Source: Poa pratensis | Lineage: Eukaryota > Streptophyta > Magnoliopsida > Poales > Poaceae | Length of the DNA stretch: 64,000 bases | Reading direction: 5' to 3' | Assembly (NCBI GenBank): GCA_947311845.1 | Contig: CAMZMU010000041.1 | Coordinates: forward strand, 117,330,796 to 117,394,795 | Shown: in pieces, positions 46,750-59,400 of the stretch | Numbering within the stretch: position 1 is the stretch's first letter | How the letters are laid out: each line of letters opens with the position of its first letter | Made by a program: the position numbers and the translations under genes | The notes under the pieces: generated by a model | The model's input: only the letters and a program-made list of their open reading frames with translations | Database searches by the model: none | Told to the model about the DNA's origin: nothing

Positions 46750-48687
46750 CATCTGCTCCTCCGACACCGCAGTCGATAGATTACTTTTTGCTGGCCCACA
46801 TGTCAGCCGCACCACGCCGCCTGGCTTTGGACACTTTTCAAAATTGAGGAAACGTGCAAGGGTGGGGAATTAATCCAGATTTAAGGTAAAAAACATTAAT
46901 CTAGGTTTTTTTTGCCGCAATCGCTCATTTGCGGCTCTCCTCCGCTCGGAGGCGATTTCAAATGCGTCTCACCGTCGCAGCTTCGGTCGATGGTGAGTCT
47001 GTCATCACCAAGATTTTATTGGGATTCCATAAATCAGCAACTGTTGCCGTCGGCGTCCACGGGATAGGAGGGTTTCCCACCGGTGTTGTTGTTGGTATTT
47101 TTAATTGGTTAGTCGCTGGTGCGGGTTTTGATGTCGCTGGAACTAGGATTTGGGTTTTTTACGGCGATCCCGACTATGGTGTCCACGTTGTTTTGGGCTG
47201 GTGAGGGTGGTCTTGGTGTGTGCTGGATTTTTGTGCAAGTGAGGCTTGTTGTGATGGTGTTGGTGACAGGGTGGCCCGGTGGAGTTGGTGCTGGTGATAG
47301 GGGTGCTAGTGTGGTGGTGGTGGTGGGGGGTCAGCTAAATGTGCACGAGGTTTTTTGTGCGAATTTTGTGGGTTACGAACAAGTGTGCGCGAAGGATGCA
47401 CACGAAATTATGTGTGCTATTTTTATGCCACACACCGCAATGGATATTACTCATTTTATTTGTAATCGTCGAGGCATGTGGGGTGTGCACAATTTTGAAG
47501 GGTGATGATTGTTTTTCTTCCAAGATCCATAGTCGAGCAATGTGCTTTTTATAGTGTTGTAATTATTGACGTAACACATTTTTTACCGATATGGTTGAAG
47601 GATGACCAGTTTGCACTTTTTGTGTGTTTTTACTAGTTGTATATAGGATGGTTTTGATTTCTTTTTTTCAACCAGGTTTAGTGTCATGGCTAGAAGTAAG
47701 GATACTCGAAATAAAGCCGGTGGTGGTGTCAAGGGGAATGGCACAAGGAAGAAGCATGTCGTGAGTTTGTGTATCCCTTGATGTGTCAAGGTAAATGGAA
47801 ATTAGGAGTAAATAACATGTGAACCAGCTTAAAAAAGAACATGCTAACCGGTAGAAAGTAACATGATACCTAATAATAATGAAGAACATAATTATTACGA
47901 GGAAATAACATGGTAGCCATTAGCAAATAAGATGGTAAGTTAAGTAGGAGTATCATGTTATTTATGCACAATCATCAGGTTTTCTCGGTTCTATAAAATT
48001 GCCATATATTTTTTGCACCACTACCATTTTCTATATACTAAATTACCATATTTTTACCGGTTCAGGCAGCTAGATTGTAGGTGCTTTAGTAATATCTAAT
48101 ATCATCATTGATTATAGATTTTATGTTGTTAGCACGCTTTTTGGCAGGTAGCCGGTTCAGGATAGGAGACTTGCAGGCGACAAAAAACTAGGCTAACACG
48201 CTTAGTTTTAACCGGTTTCAGAAGGAGTCGGACGATGGCCGATTTAGGTATGGAGAAGCAAGAGGGAATAACAGCAGAGGTACTAACACTAGCCTGTAAC
48301 ACCTTTTATGGTGCACGTAAAATGGTACAACAGCTTAAAAAATGAGGCTGACTAGTCCTAAAACTTGCAACCTCGTGCAAAATTTATCCAAATAATTCAA
48401 GAGATGACAAGTCACAACATTTATTTTACAAAAAAACACATACAGATATTTTTTTCTCGCACGTGTAACCGTAGTGCAGCCCTATCTCACCTATCAGTGG
48501 TGATAGAAAATAATATTATAAAGCGATGTAGGGAATCGGCTCGCGGCCCAGTGAGTCCACCATAGTATATTGTCCATACAATACAGACAATTTCACGATA
48601 TTATAGCCTCCAACAATGATGACAAATTGACGTGTTCATCCTCCCTTCTCCTCAATCACACGGAACATCGCAGGAGTCGGTGGATTA
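46750..48687. other. Upstream flank, no convincing gene
   Basis: Begins with the presumed 5' flank of the kinase-like gene. A plus-strand frame at 46929-47204 encodes Gly/Val-rich residues without a domain. At 47686 a short plus-strand start (MARSKDTRNKAGGGVKGNGT) is followed by GTGAGT, which could be a small first exon, but no partner exon was found. A GGTGGTGGTGG-rich stretch lies near 47310. The remainder shows nothing recognisable. Confidence 0.35.
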
Positions 48688-49233
48688 CATTTTTTTTTTT
48701 TTGAGATCGAAGGATACAGATCGAAGAACAACAGAACTAGTGGAACAAACTCAAGAAACAAGGAAAACAAACCCAGTCTTGAGAGCCCAGATCCACCACC
48801 GCCGCCTCACCACGATGACCGCCGACCGCGCGCTGCCACCAGGCTCCACCCGAGCCGGCGAAGATGCAGCGAACCGCGGCCAGGAAGCCGTCGACAGAGC
48901 CGCCGTCTTCAGTCCACCGCTTGGGTCTTGACGGAGAAGAGGACCTGGAAGACCACCAGAGCACGCCATCGCCTGGAGCCCGCGCCGATGCCGTCGACGC
49001 CGCAGGCGACTCAGAGATCTGGATCCCGGCCTCCTACACCACTTCTCGAGCTCCAGCCGACGCCGGAGGAAGCACCGGTAGAGCGGGGAGCCAGCAGCCC
49101 ACCAGCACCGCCGGAGACGACGCCGAGGAGGGGAAGCCGCCGAGCTCCAGAAGCGCGACGCCGCCGCCCTTCCCGCCACGGCCGCGACGCCCGCACCCCG
49201 ATCTACACGCCCGGAACGCAGATCCGCCGTCTT
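48688..49233 (-). mobile_element. Poly(A)-tailed retroposon-like insertion
   Basis: Minus-oriented GC-rich block whose tail is the T tract at 48690-48703. Its sequence just before the tail reads (minus strand) TCCTTCGATCTC, reminiscent of the GGATCCGTCCTC end of the block at 35333-36209. GCCGTCTTCAGTCCACCG occurs twice, at about 48902-48919 and 49228-49245. The block abuts the truncated left LTR of the LARD. Frames on both strands are open only because of GC content. Confidence 0.45.
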
Positions 49234-52200
49234 CAGTCCACCGTTGCACTGTTGTCGCCACGCATCCGTTGGCAAAGTAGAGGTTGACTCCTTCAGACAC
49301 ACCAGGTTGATTTGACTCCTTGTCGAAGATCTCCCAACATCGCTATGGATTCCTGTCCTACCTCTGATGTCTCCATTAATCTAAGCAGGGGTCAACGGAG
49401 GAAAGAGTGAGCAACACGAGCGTTACTCAGCAAGTTCATATAATAGGAATAAGGTGTTTTATGCACTAGCTACCATCCATACCAAAAAGTCATGGATGAA
49501 CATGCATAACTTTGTAAAACATTTTTAGGAAAAGATTTATTTTATCTTCAGAAAACTATGCCCGTCATCGATTCACAGGTGCTAGGGCCTTGAGGAGCCT
49601 CCTTTCCTGCAGCGTTCGCCGTTCCTTCCTGGAACGTGGAGTAACATGTCACATTTTTACACTCTACAGAGGTGCTTCTCCAACACTTCCTTGGTGTGGG
49701 GCCCAGTCGGTGATCCAAGCCATTCGCCGTGCTTCTCCAACAACCCCGCATGCCCACCCAATTCATGCATAGCAGAATCACCCCTGGTTCTACCCCTCAC
49801 GATAGATACCTAGGCATCCCCTTGCAGACCATCATAGACCCCAGTTACCGTTGGGAATTAAGGGATCCCACCCATGTGCATGTAGTCCCGCAAGATCTAC
49901 AGCCTAAGGAACTGGCAGTCCGTTGACATGCGAAAGGGAGATCACAGATGACTTTCCCGTCCCATTCCAAGTCTCATGGTTAACGCTTCATTTACGGCGC
50001 AAGAACGCCGACGGCATTGGTTCTTAAGTCCTAAGTAATACTTTCCCGTGCAAATGGAACCTCCACCAACCACATCATTCCATGGTTCCATCTGCTAGCC
50101 AACAATATATATATAGCAATTCACATCATTCGAAGATAGGTTTTTCTTTTTCATGCAATGATAAACCATAGTATTTTTCATTTACTTTGATAAACATAAT
50201 CAAGTAGGACATGAGCAAGAGTGAACTTGCCTTTTTGACTGCAAGATTATGCAGCCAAGGTCTTCGATACAATAAAGACTCCAAAATCTGGAAAAAAAAC
50301 GTCATTGGTCCGGTAAGGACTAATGTTTGGAAGAAGCAATATGCTATTATGCATAAGTATGAGATGCATCGCTCTAAACCCCGTAACTGTCTCTTGATGA
50401 TTGAGGTTTGTTTGAGTTTGGTGATTACCTTCAGATTATTTTATCTTCAAGTTTATTTCACAAGAAATATGACTTTAAAACTTTATCTTTAAAGTACCAT
50501 ATTAAACCTAAGAACAAAGGAAATCAACATTTTAATTTTTAGATGATTGTTTAGGGTTGGTTACATCTTAATGTTTGTGAGGTGCATGTATTGACTCAGA
50601 TTAATTAACGAAATTGGTGTAGTTTTATTAGTCATGAATACGAAAAGAATAACTTTTGAAGAAAGGAATAATGTGAAATTGTGTAGTATTATTAACTATG
50701 GCAAAAAGAATAACTTTTGAAGAACAGATATAGTCTACATTTGTGGGTATAATTCTAAAATGGTATTATGTTATTAAATTAAACTCAACTAATTTCTACT
50801 AAGTTTTGTTTCTTTAGGAAGCAGAACTTGTGTGGGTTCTAGAGTAAAACAAGTTGCATTTTAATTTACTTGCTAAAGTACCAACAAATATTAAGGGTAA
50901 TCACCTTTAAGTTTATCTTATATTTCAAATATCACACTTTAAAGGAAGCAAGTAATTAAAGTAACATCATTTTATGTTTCAATTTTTAGTTTTAGAGTAT
51001 ATTTTACAAGGAGTAAATAGGAAATTAAACTAATTATTAAAGATAGTAATAATGAGTGATCATGTTTTATTAGGTAAGAATTGCAATTTTAGACTATGTA
51101 AATCTCTTTTAATTATTTTTTTCTTGTAGAAAATATTATTTTAATTATCCAATAATGGAATATTAATTATTCATATCACATATGGTTTTTATAAAGGATC
51201 ACAATGTAGAACATATCATGATTAAAACATATTCTCAAAACTTGGAATTTAAATAAGTGAAACATTCCAACTGAAGCTTAATTCATCCTAAATTAGTATT
51301 TCACTTACTCCATATTTAAATTAATAATTAGATTGTTGTTTCAATTTTTGAATAATTTAAACTTATTCAAACATGTATTTTATTTAAACAAATAGATAGA
51401 TTTTATTTTTCTAGCCATTTTGATATATTATTTTTATTATTTTGATTTAATAAGAAATGGTTATGAATATATATTTTTTTAACTTGGTAGAATTATTTTG
51501 AATATTCTTATACAATGCTAATATATATTACCTTAGATAACATGATATAATTATTTTAGGAAATATTATACTTATTTTAGGTATTAAATCTACTATTTAT
51601 AAGGATTAACAATTATTGAAAATGTTTATTTTATTAAAGGAAATTTTAAAATACAAAATTACGGAAATGCCCTTGGGCTTATTGGGTTGAACCCAACCGC
51701 AAGCCTGGCTCAGGTCGAACCCGACCGAGCCCATCGCTTTCTTCCTTCCCTTCTCGACCTGCCCGTGCTCTCGCGATTCCCCTTCGCCCTCGCCCTCGCC
51801 GCGCTAATCCGGTGAGGTCCGGCGACCTCCGCCGTCGCCATATGGCCTATCTGACGCGCCTCTCGGTCCTATCCTTTCCTACCCTGGCGATTCACTGCTA
51901 CTCGTCTGTGGCGTCCGTGTGCAACCCTAACCCGAGCTAGGGTTTCAACGTCCGCGTGGCTCCGCCGTGCTCGCGTGCAGGCTCCGGTGCTACGCCGCGG
52001 CTGGGTGCAGGGTCCTGCCCCCTGTGCCGCCGTGGCGTAGATGCTGGTGAACGGGGAAGACTTCCCCGAGGTTGCGCCATGGTGGCCGCGTGGGCACTGC
52101 CTCAGCATGCCGCCATGGTTGCGCCTGGGCGATGAGTAAGCTCATGTTCCACTCCTCTCTGTCTCTCTTCTCTCCCCTGGTCTATACATCCCCTGCCTAT

Positions 52201-53815
52201 GATGCACAGGCTGAGGCCTTTACTTTATAAGAACAGATGCTTGCTTGTGATTTTAATTCCCTGTGATGTTATAGCGTAGCATCTCTATGCCTAGCTGAGG
52301 GAAATACACTACACCCCACTTATGTGTATCTAGCAGATCAACTTGCTAGAGAAATAGAGGATCAACCTGTGATTAGGTGTGATGGTGGTGTTGTTGTGTT
52401 GCTTGTGGCTCTTCCTGGTTGCTTGATCTACAATTCTTGTGGATCTCCTCCTCGTTTATGTTGCTGACCTGCTTCTCCAGCTCCAGCTTGCTCTTTTCCT
52501 AGCTTCTGGCCTTCCCTCCATACTCCAGCTTGGCCTTGTGCTTCAATCCTAACTTGTTCTTGCTTTTGGCAAGGATCCAGTGGTGAAAGATAGATGGATT
52601 TGTGGTTCTGTGTGCTGTGGAGGTTGATGAGCTCGAGCTGGGAGCTAGAGTGAGTGAAAGAGTGCTACTTTGCTAGCTGCTGCGAGCCCTTTGCTCTTAT
52701 CTCTGGAGGTTGTGCTGCTGTGGTGGTGACAGCACACTGAATTGCATGCATGGGTGAGCTACCTGCTTGCTCCCCAGATCTTTTGACCTGATAAGCATGG
52801 CTTCGGCTGCTTTGATCTTATCCTCCTCTTGATTATTTATTTTTGCTACCAAGTGGATTTAGGCCAGTGATGTTGTTCTGAGGCTAAACTTGATAATTAA
52901 GAACAGATACAACACTTGATCCCTTATTAATACTCAATGATGTTAATAGCAAAGCATTTCTTTGCTGGACTGAGAGTTTAACTAACCCCTCTTTTATTTT
53001 TCTTATCTTTTGTTTTGCCTTACCTTTGTTTTGCAAGAACAACTAAATTGGAATAAAGATCCAAAGAAGAAGAAAGATTACAAGACATTCTAGTTTAGGA
53101 AACTATTGTAATTTTCCTTTTTTTTTGTATCTCAGTTGCTGTAATAAATTTGTAAAGACAATGTAATTTGTGTAATTATTCAATAAAGTTATTTGTTTAT
53201 CTTTCAATAATCCAATAAATTGTAATATGTGTTGTAAAGATTTGGATTATTCAAATCTCTATTAATTCAATTACTCAATTATTGTTTGTGTTGTTTAATT
53301 GTTTTAATTTGAATTCACTTAACAAATTCAATTATTTGAATATTCAGTTTGAATTCAAATTCCTACAACAAGCAATTTTCCTTATGGTCATGTCAAAAAT
53401 TATAATTTCTATCTAAGATGATAAATAGGAATAACTAGATTTACCCACAACTCCTCAAGTAATATTTTGAGGTAACAAGTTATGTTCCCTCTAGGTTTCG
53501 CAATTTTATCGGATACCTCTCTACCCAAAATGGGGTTTAAGCCAAGATCATCTTAAAGTTCTTAAAGTTCTTAACGCTCAAGTTGATGATCTACTTCAAT
53601 TCCACCAACTCAAGTGAAACTTCAATCACTTAGTGTTTTGAAAACAATTGCTCAAGTTGATGATCTACTTCAATTCCACCAACTCAAGTGAAACTTCAAT
53701 CACTTAGTGTTTTGAAAACAATTGCGCGAAAATTCTTCGGATTTTGTGATGCATGAATGCAATGCACATTCATGTGTCCTCTCTAATTTTGGACTCTAAA
53801 TCCTAGGATATTACA
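49234..53815 (-). repeat. 3' LTR of LARD, outer end truncated
   Basis: Matches 56836-61865 at high identity. It lacks the first approximately 380 bp found in the right copy (56456-56835). It also lacks about 410 bp corresponding to 59834-60240: GGTCT joins directly to ATACATCCCC. The junction with the retroposon block is at about 49234. Confidence 0.9.
53576..53723. repeat. 74-bp tandem duplication in LARD LTR (left copy)
   Basis: Two units starting GCTCAAGTTGATGATCTACT at 53576 and 53650. The same duplication is present in the right LTR, so it predates the insertion. Confidence 0.92.
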
Positions 53816-53828
53816 GTCTCCCCTCCTT
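53816..53828 (-). other. Polypurine tract of LARD
   Basis: Minus strand AAGGAGGGGAGAC immediately before the LTR start TGTAATATCC. Confidence 0.75.
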
Positions 53829-56441
53829 AAATCAAACTTCGTCCTCGAAGTTCGTACTCTCTTACGTTTCGGATTGTAGCTGAGACTTGTGGATCAGATG
53901 GTAGTTCTCAAACTCCTTGTTGATCTGTAATGGAGATAATTGGTGTATCCCCAAATCCAATTTTTTCCTTGAATTCACTTCTATTTCGGCAAATGTCAAC
54001 TGTCAATTCCCTGGACACCTAGATTCCTTCGGGTACAATCCACTCTTGGGCCTCTTTCTAGAAAACTCCTTGGACCAGGACTTTATCTAATGTTTGTTGG
54101 TCCTACTAGTAGTCCTATCAAGACTTCTTTACTGGCTAACCGACCTCTTAGTTGGAAAATATTTAGGACTTAGGAGGTCTCACTAAGGTATATTTTTTAC
54201 TCTCTTTTTTTTTCAAATAACCAAAGTAATGTCACTATACCTAATCAGCTCTCATAGGACTGGCCTTGATGGTTTTACTACCCAAGACTTACTTAGTCGG
54301 GTTTTCTTTTACTCGTGTCATCTGGAATCTTACTAATACACTCATCCTATTGATGCAAAGGAATAGCATGGTCTAAATTACTAGAAGATTTTGTTAACAT
54401 ATTTCTCCATCATGCTCTTGGTTAGAACCAAAGAATGACTCATTGTTGACAAAAGTAGCTCAACAACTTGGTTTTGTTAGTCTCTATTTAGAGTCTAATC
54501 CATTTTTTCATTCAAGTAGGAGTCTCAACTCCTGGCTTGAGATTCCCTAAAGAATTCTATCATTGTGTGGTCTTCAATTAACCTATAACAATAAGGTCCA
54601 TTTACACTTATCTTGGTTTTCTTCTCATCTTCACTCCAATTTATTAGATCTTGACACTTCTACTTCGTTATCCACTCCCCTCCTTAGGGTTTTGCAATGG
54701 TCTCTGTACTCCATGTATAACACCATTGGATCTAATGGTTAGGATATTGGTCTTACCTTTACAAGATCTCACAAAAGAAATCTGCGGTGTACCCACACAT
54801 TTGTGGATGTCCGAGGTGAACTCTCGAAACAATTCTTCTCTCATGAAGGTCATTTGTCTCTTTTAAAGGTAATTATCTTACTTGAGCGACTTTAACTAGG
54901 AGAATATCTAGTCCTCCATTACTATCAAACCTACTGTTGACATTTCCAGCATGTTTCGGAAAACGGTCGCTAAAAATCTAAACATATTTCTTTATCTACC
55001 CTAAGGTAGGCTGAACTTGATGCTCCTTATGTCATACACAGATGACTTGGTTACCTTAACCAATAGGATACCACTTGTGGATCATCCTAGTGTGATGACT
55101 ATAAAATAAGCTATAGGTTTTTAATCCCTTTTCTCCTCGTCTTCTCTATATAGGTTCAAAGCTTGAATACTACCATTGCTTCAACACTTTTTCTGCACTT
55201 CAAGATATTTCCATGAACCTAGGTATTGACTAACTTTATCAGCTTCATAACTTTTCTGATCTAAGATACCATCCTTATTGTTGACTAATCATAATTTTAG
55301 ATTGATCCTTCCTTTGAATTTAGCTTTAATACTCCATCTTCTTTGCCTTCTTCTTCATGCAAGTCTTCATGTCCGCCTTTGGAACTCGTCTCTTCCTCAC
55401 ACGAATCCTAACTACCTCTAGATCAGTATCATCAAGAAAAGAATTCAATGTGACAATCATGCCATTGTACATCAAATTCTAACTTTATGTACCAACCTAG
55501 CCAATCAAAAATCCAATAAGATCCAATAAATCGCAAATGCAGTTATATATCAATCATGCAACATAAGCCCGTAAAATAAGTAGTACATTGAGTAAAAACA
55601 TCTCAAGTACCCAAGCTTAGATGCTATACACTACAAGACAGGTGTATATATTACCTCATAATTCTATGCTAAAACAACTCTTTGCCTCAGTACTTACACC
55701 AGTTGCCCATTTGCAACGGAATAATCCTAGGACAAAGTACTCAAAGAGTAGTTGTGGTATGGCTTGGTTTCTTATGGAACTAAACTCCATGTTGCTTGGA
55801 TCTTCCGTCTGGCTAGAACATCTATTTGCGAACATATTCAGATCCTTCATGTAGTTGTTGATTGCACATCATAAGTTGTACTATAGCTTCCTTCATGTAG
55901 TTACTCATGGTACATCATAAGTAGTAGTGTTGCTCCCGTCATTGCTTGTATCGTCTCCTAAATTTCCTTAAGACTCTATGCTATACACAGGTGAATCCCC
56001 TTGGAACTGCATCATTAGGGTATTGGCATACTTTTCATAGCTGAATGTCGATGATTCTTCACTATCATCAAACATCTCCTGACTTCCTCCATCACGAACT
56101 TATGATAGGGTTCTACTTCATAGGATAGGCTATCAATGATACCATATAAGTAACACTGACGTGGATGTAATCCATTTGGTGTATCAACTGGTACAAGACA
56201 GTCTTAACTGGTTATACCAAGTTGGAAATAATTAAGGTAGATGAATGTTATTTCTATAGAATAGTAAATAAGATTATCTACTCCTGTTGGGCAAGGAAAT
56301 GTGTATACAAGTATGACAGTATTATTCTCAGGTGAATAACCATCATAGTTGTAGAAATATAGAGTTTAGTTAAAATAATAACTCCCTATAGTCTTACCAA
56401 CCTACAAGTCTCCTAAAAGGGTTTTAATCCTAAGGTCGTTC
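53829..56441 (-). other. Non-coding internal domain of LARD
   Basis: About 2.6 kb with stops in all frames and no gag, protease, reverse transcriptase or integrase motif. Near the polypurine tract the minus strand reads CTTCGAGGACGAAGTTTGAT. This resembles the end of Gypsy polyproteins and suggests descent from an autonomous Gypsy element (inference). Confidence 0.75.
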
Positions 56442-56453
56442 GCTCTGATACCA
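56442..56453 (-). other. Primer binding site of LARD, initiator tRNA-Met
   Basis: Minus strand TGGTATCAGAGC two bases from the LTR end (GTCACTACA); complementary to initiator methionine tRNA. Confidence 0.9.
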
Positions 56454-56455
56454 CC

Positions 56456-59400
56456 TGTAGTGACCCAGCACACCACTGCATGTTGTAGTGTACAAGTCGA
56501 TGACATAATACTCACGAAAGGACCACTTCGTAAATATTACATCCTTCAGAGTAGTACAACAGAAACATAGTCGGTCCAAGGTAACACTATAGGATTACAA
56601 CACTATTCAATACAAAAACTCGAGAACCTCCTTTACAAACAGAAGTAGGTCTCGTGCAAAAGAAACTCCCAAAAGACTCAAATCGAAGCACCAAGCTGGA
56701 TACCAGCTCTACTTCTAACTCCTAATCCACTACTGTGGTGGTCACAGCCCTAATCTATCCACCTGGAATCTCCATGTCAAGAGTTGTTTTCCTCCATCCA
56801 ATTATAGTCATCTTGTCCATAGGAATTGTTGTCGACGTGTCCACCGTTGCACTGTTGTCGCCACGCATCCGTTGGCAAAGTAGAGGTTGACTCCTTCAGA
56901 CCCACCAGGTTGATTTGACTCCTTGTCGAAGATCTCCCAACATCGCTATGCATTCCTGTCCTTCCTCTGCTATCTCCATTAATCTAAGCAGGGGTCAACG
57001 GAGGAAAGAGTGAGCAACACGAGCATTACTCAGCAAGTTCATATAATAGGAATAAGGTGTTTTATGCACTAGCTACCATCCATACCAAAAGGTCATGGAT
57101 GAACATGCATAACTTTGTAAAACATTTTTAGGAAAAGATTTATTTTATCTTCAGAAAACTATGCCCGTCATCGATTCACAGGTGCTAGGGCCTTGAGGAG
57201 CCTCCTTTCCTGCAGCGTTCGCCGTTCCTTCCTGGAACGTGGAGTAACATGTCACATTTTTACACTCTGCAGAGGTGCGTTACTTTACCCATAAGAGACC
57301 AACGCCTTGTTGCACAACCGGGTGATCTTTCCCGTCCACACTTCCTTGGTGTGGAGCCCAGTCGGTGATCCAAGCCATTCGTCGTGCTTCTCCAACAACC
57401 CCGCATGCCCACCCAATTCATGCATAGCAGAATCACCCCTGGTTCTACCCCTCACGATAGATACCTAGGCATCCCCTTGCAGACCATCATAGACCCAGTT
57501 ACCGTTGGGAATTAAGGGATCCCACCCATGTGCATGTAGTCCCGCAAGATCTACAGCCTAAGGAACTGGCAGTCCGTTGACATGCGAAAGGGAGATCACA
57601 GATGACTTTCCCGTCCCATTCCAAGTCTCATGGTTAACGCTTCATTTACGGCGCAAGAACGCTGACGGCATTGGTTCTTAAGTCCTAGTAATACTTTCCC
57701 GTGCAAATGGAACCTCCACCAACCACATCATTCCATGGTTCCATCTGCCAGCCAACAATATATATATAGCAATTCACATCATTCGAAGATAGGTTTTTCT
57801 TTTTCATGCAATGATAAACCATAGTATTTTTCATTTACTTTGATAAACATAATCAAGTAGGACATGAGCAAGAGTGAACTTGCCTTTTTGACTGCAAGAT
57901 TATGCAGCCAAGGTCTTCGATACAATAAAGACTCCAAAATCTGGAAAAAAACGTCATTGGTCCGGTAAGGACTAATGTTTGGAAGAAGCAATATGCTATT
58001 ATGCATAAGTATGAGATGCATCGCTCTAAACCCCGTAACTGTCTCTCGATGATTGAGGTTTGTTTGAGTTTGGTGATTACCTTCAGATTATTTTATCTTC
58101 AGTTTATTTCACAAGAAATATGACTTTAAAACTTTATCTTTAAAGTACCATATTAAACCTAAGAACAAAGGAAATCAACATTTTAATTTTTAGGTGATTG
58201 TTTAGGGTTGGTTACATCTTAATGTTTGTGAGGTGCATGTATTGACTCAGATTAATTAACGAAATTGGTGTAGTTTTATTAGTCATGAATACGAAAAGAA
58301 TAACTTTTGAAGAAAGGAATAATGTGAAATTGTGTAGTATTATTAACTATGGCAAAAAGAATAACTTTTGAAGAACAGATATAGTCTACATTTGTGGGTA
58401 TAATTCTAAAATGGTATTATGTTATTAAATTAAACTCAACTAATTTCTACTAAGTTTTGTTTCTTTAGGAAGCAGAATTTGTGTGGGTTCTAGAGTAAAA
58501 CAAGTTGCATTTTAATTTACTTGCTAAAGTACCAACAAATATTAAGGGTAATCACCTTTAAGTTTATCTTATATTTCAAATATCACACTTTAAAGGAAGC
58601 AAGTAATTAAAGTAACATCATTTTATGTTTCAATTTTTAGTTTTAGAGTATATTTTACAAGGAGTAAATAGGAAATTAAACTAATTATTAAAGATAGTAA
58701 TAATGAGTGATCATGTTTTATTAGGTAAGAATTGCAATTTTAGACTATGTAAATCTCTTTTAATTATTTTTTTTCTTGTAGAAAATATTATTTTAATTAT
58801 CCAATAATGGAATATTAATTATTCATATCACATATGGTTTTTATAAATGATCACAATGTAGAACATATCATGATTAAAACATATTCTCAAAACTTGGAAT
58901 TTAAATAAGTGAAACATTTCAACTGAAGCTTAATTCATCCAAAATTAGTATTTCACTTACTCCATATTTAAATTAATAATTAGATTGTTGTTTCAATTTT
59001 TGAATAATTTAAACTTATTCAAACATGTATTTTATTTAAACAAATAGATAGATTTTATCTTTCTAGCCATTTTGATATATTATTTTTATTATTTTGATTT
59101 AATAAGAAATGGTTATGAATATATATATTTTTAAACTTGGTAGAATTATTTTGAATATTCTTATACAATGCTAATATATATTACCTTAGATAACATGATA
59201 TAATTATTTTAGGAAATATTATACTTATTTTAGGTATTAAATCTACTATTTATAAGGATTAACAATTATTGAAAATGTTTATTTTATTAAAGGAAATTTT
59301 AAAATACGAAATTACGGAAATGCCCTTGGGCTTATTGGGTTGAACCCAACCGCAAGCCTGGCTCAGGTCGAACCCGACCGAGCCCATCGCTTTCTTCCTT

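Noticed and set aside
47686..47765. Short frame MARSKDTRNK... followed by GTGAGT as a first exon
   Set aside because: No second exon or domain could be linked; left as part of unassigned sequence.
48751..49302. Frames of 119-183 codons on both strands
   Set aside because: Same pattern of GC-driven open frames in a poly(A)-tailed block; no consistent frame or domain.
51869..52108. 79-codon minus-strand frame repeated at 59522-59758
   Set aside because: Present only because it lies in both LARD LTR copies. It is short, Arg/Ser/Thr-rich and has no family match that I can see.
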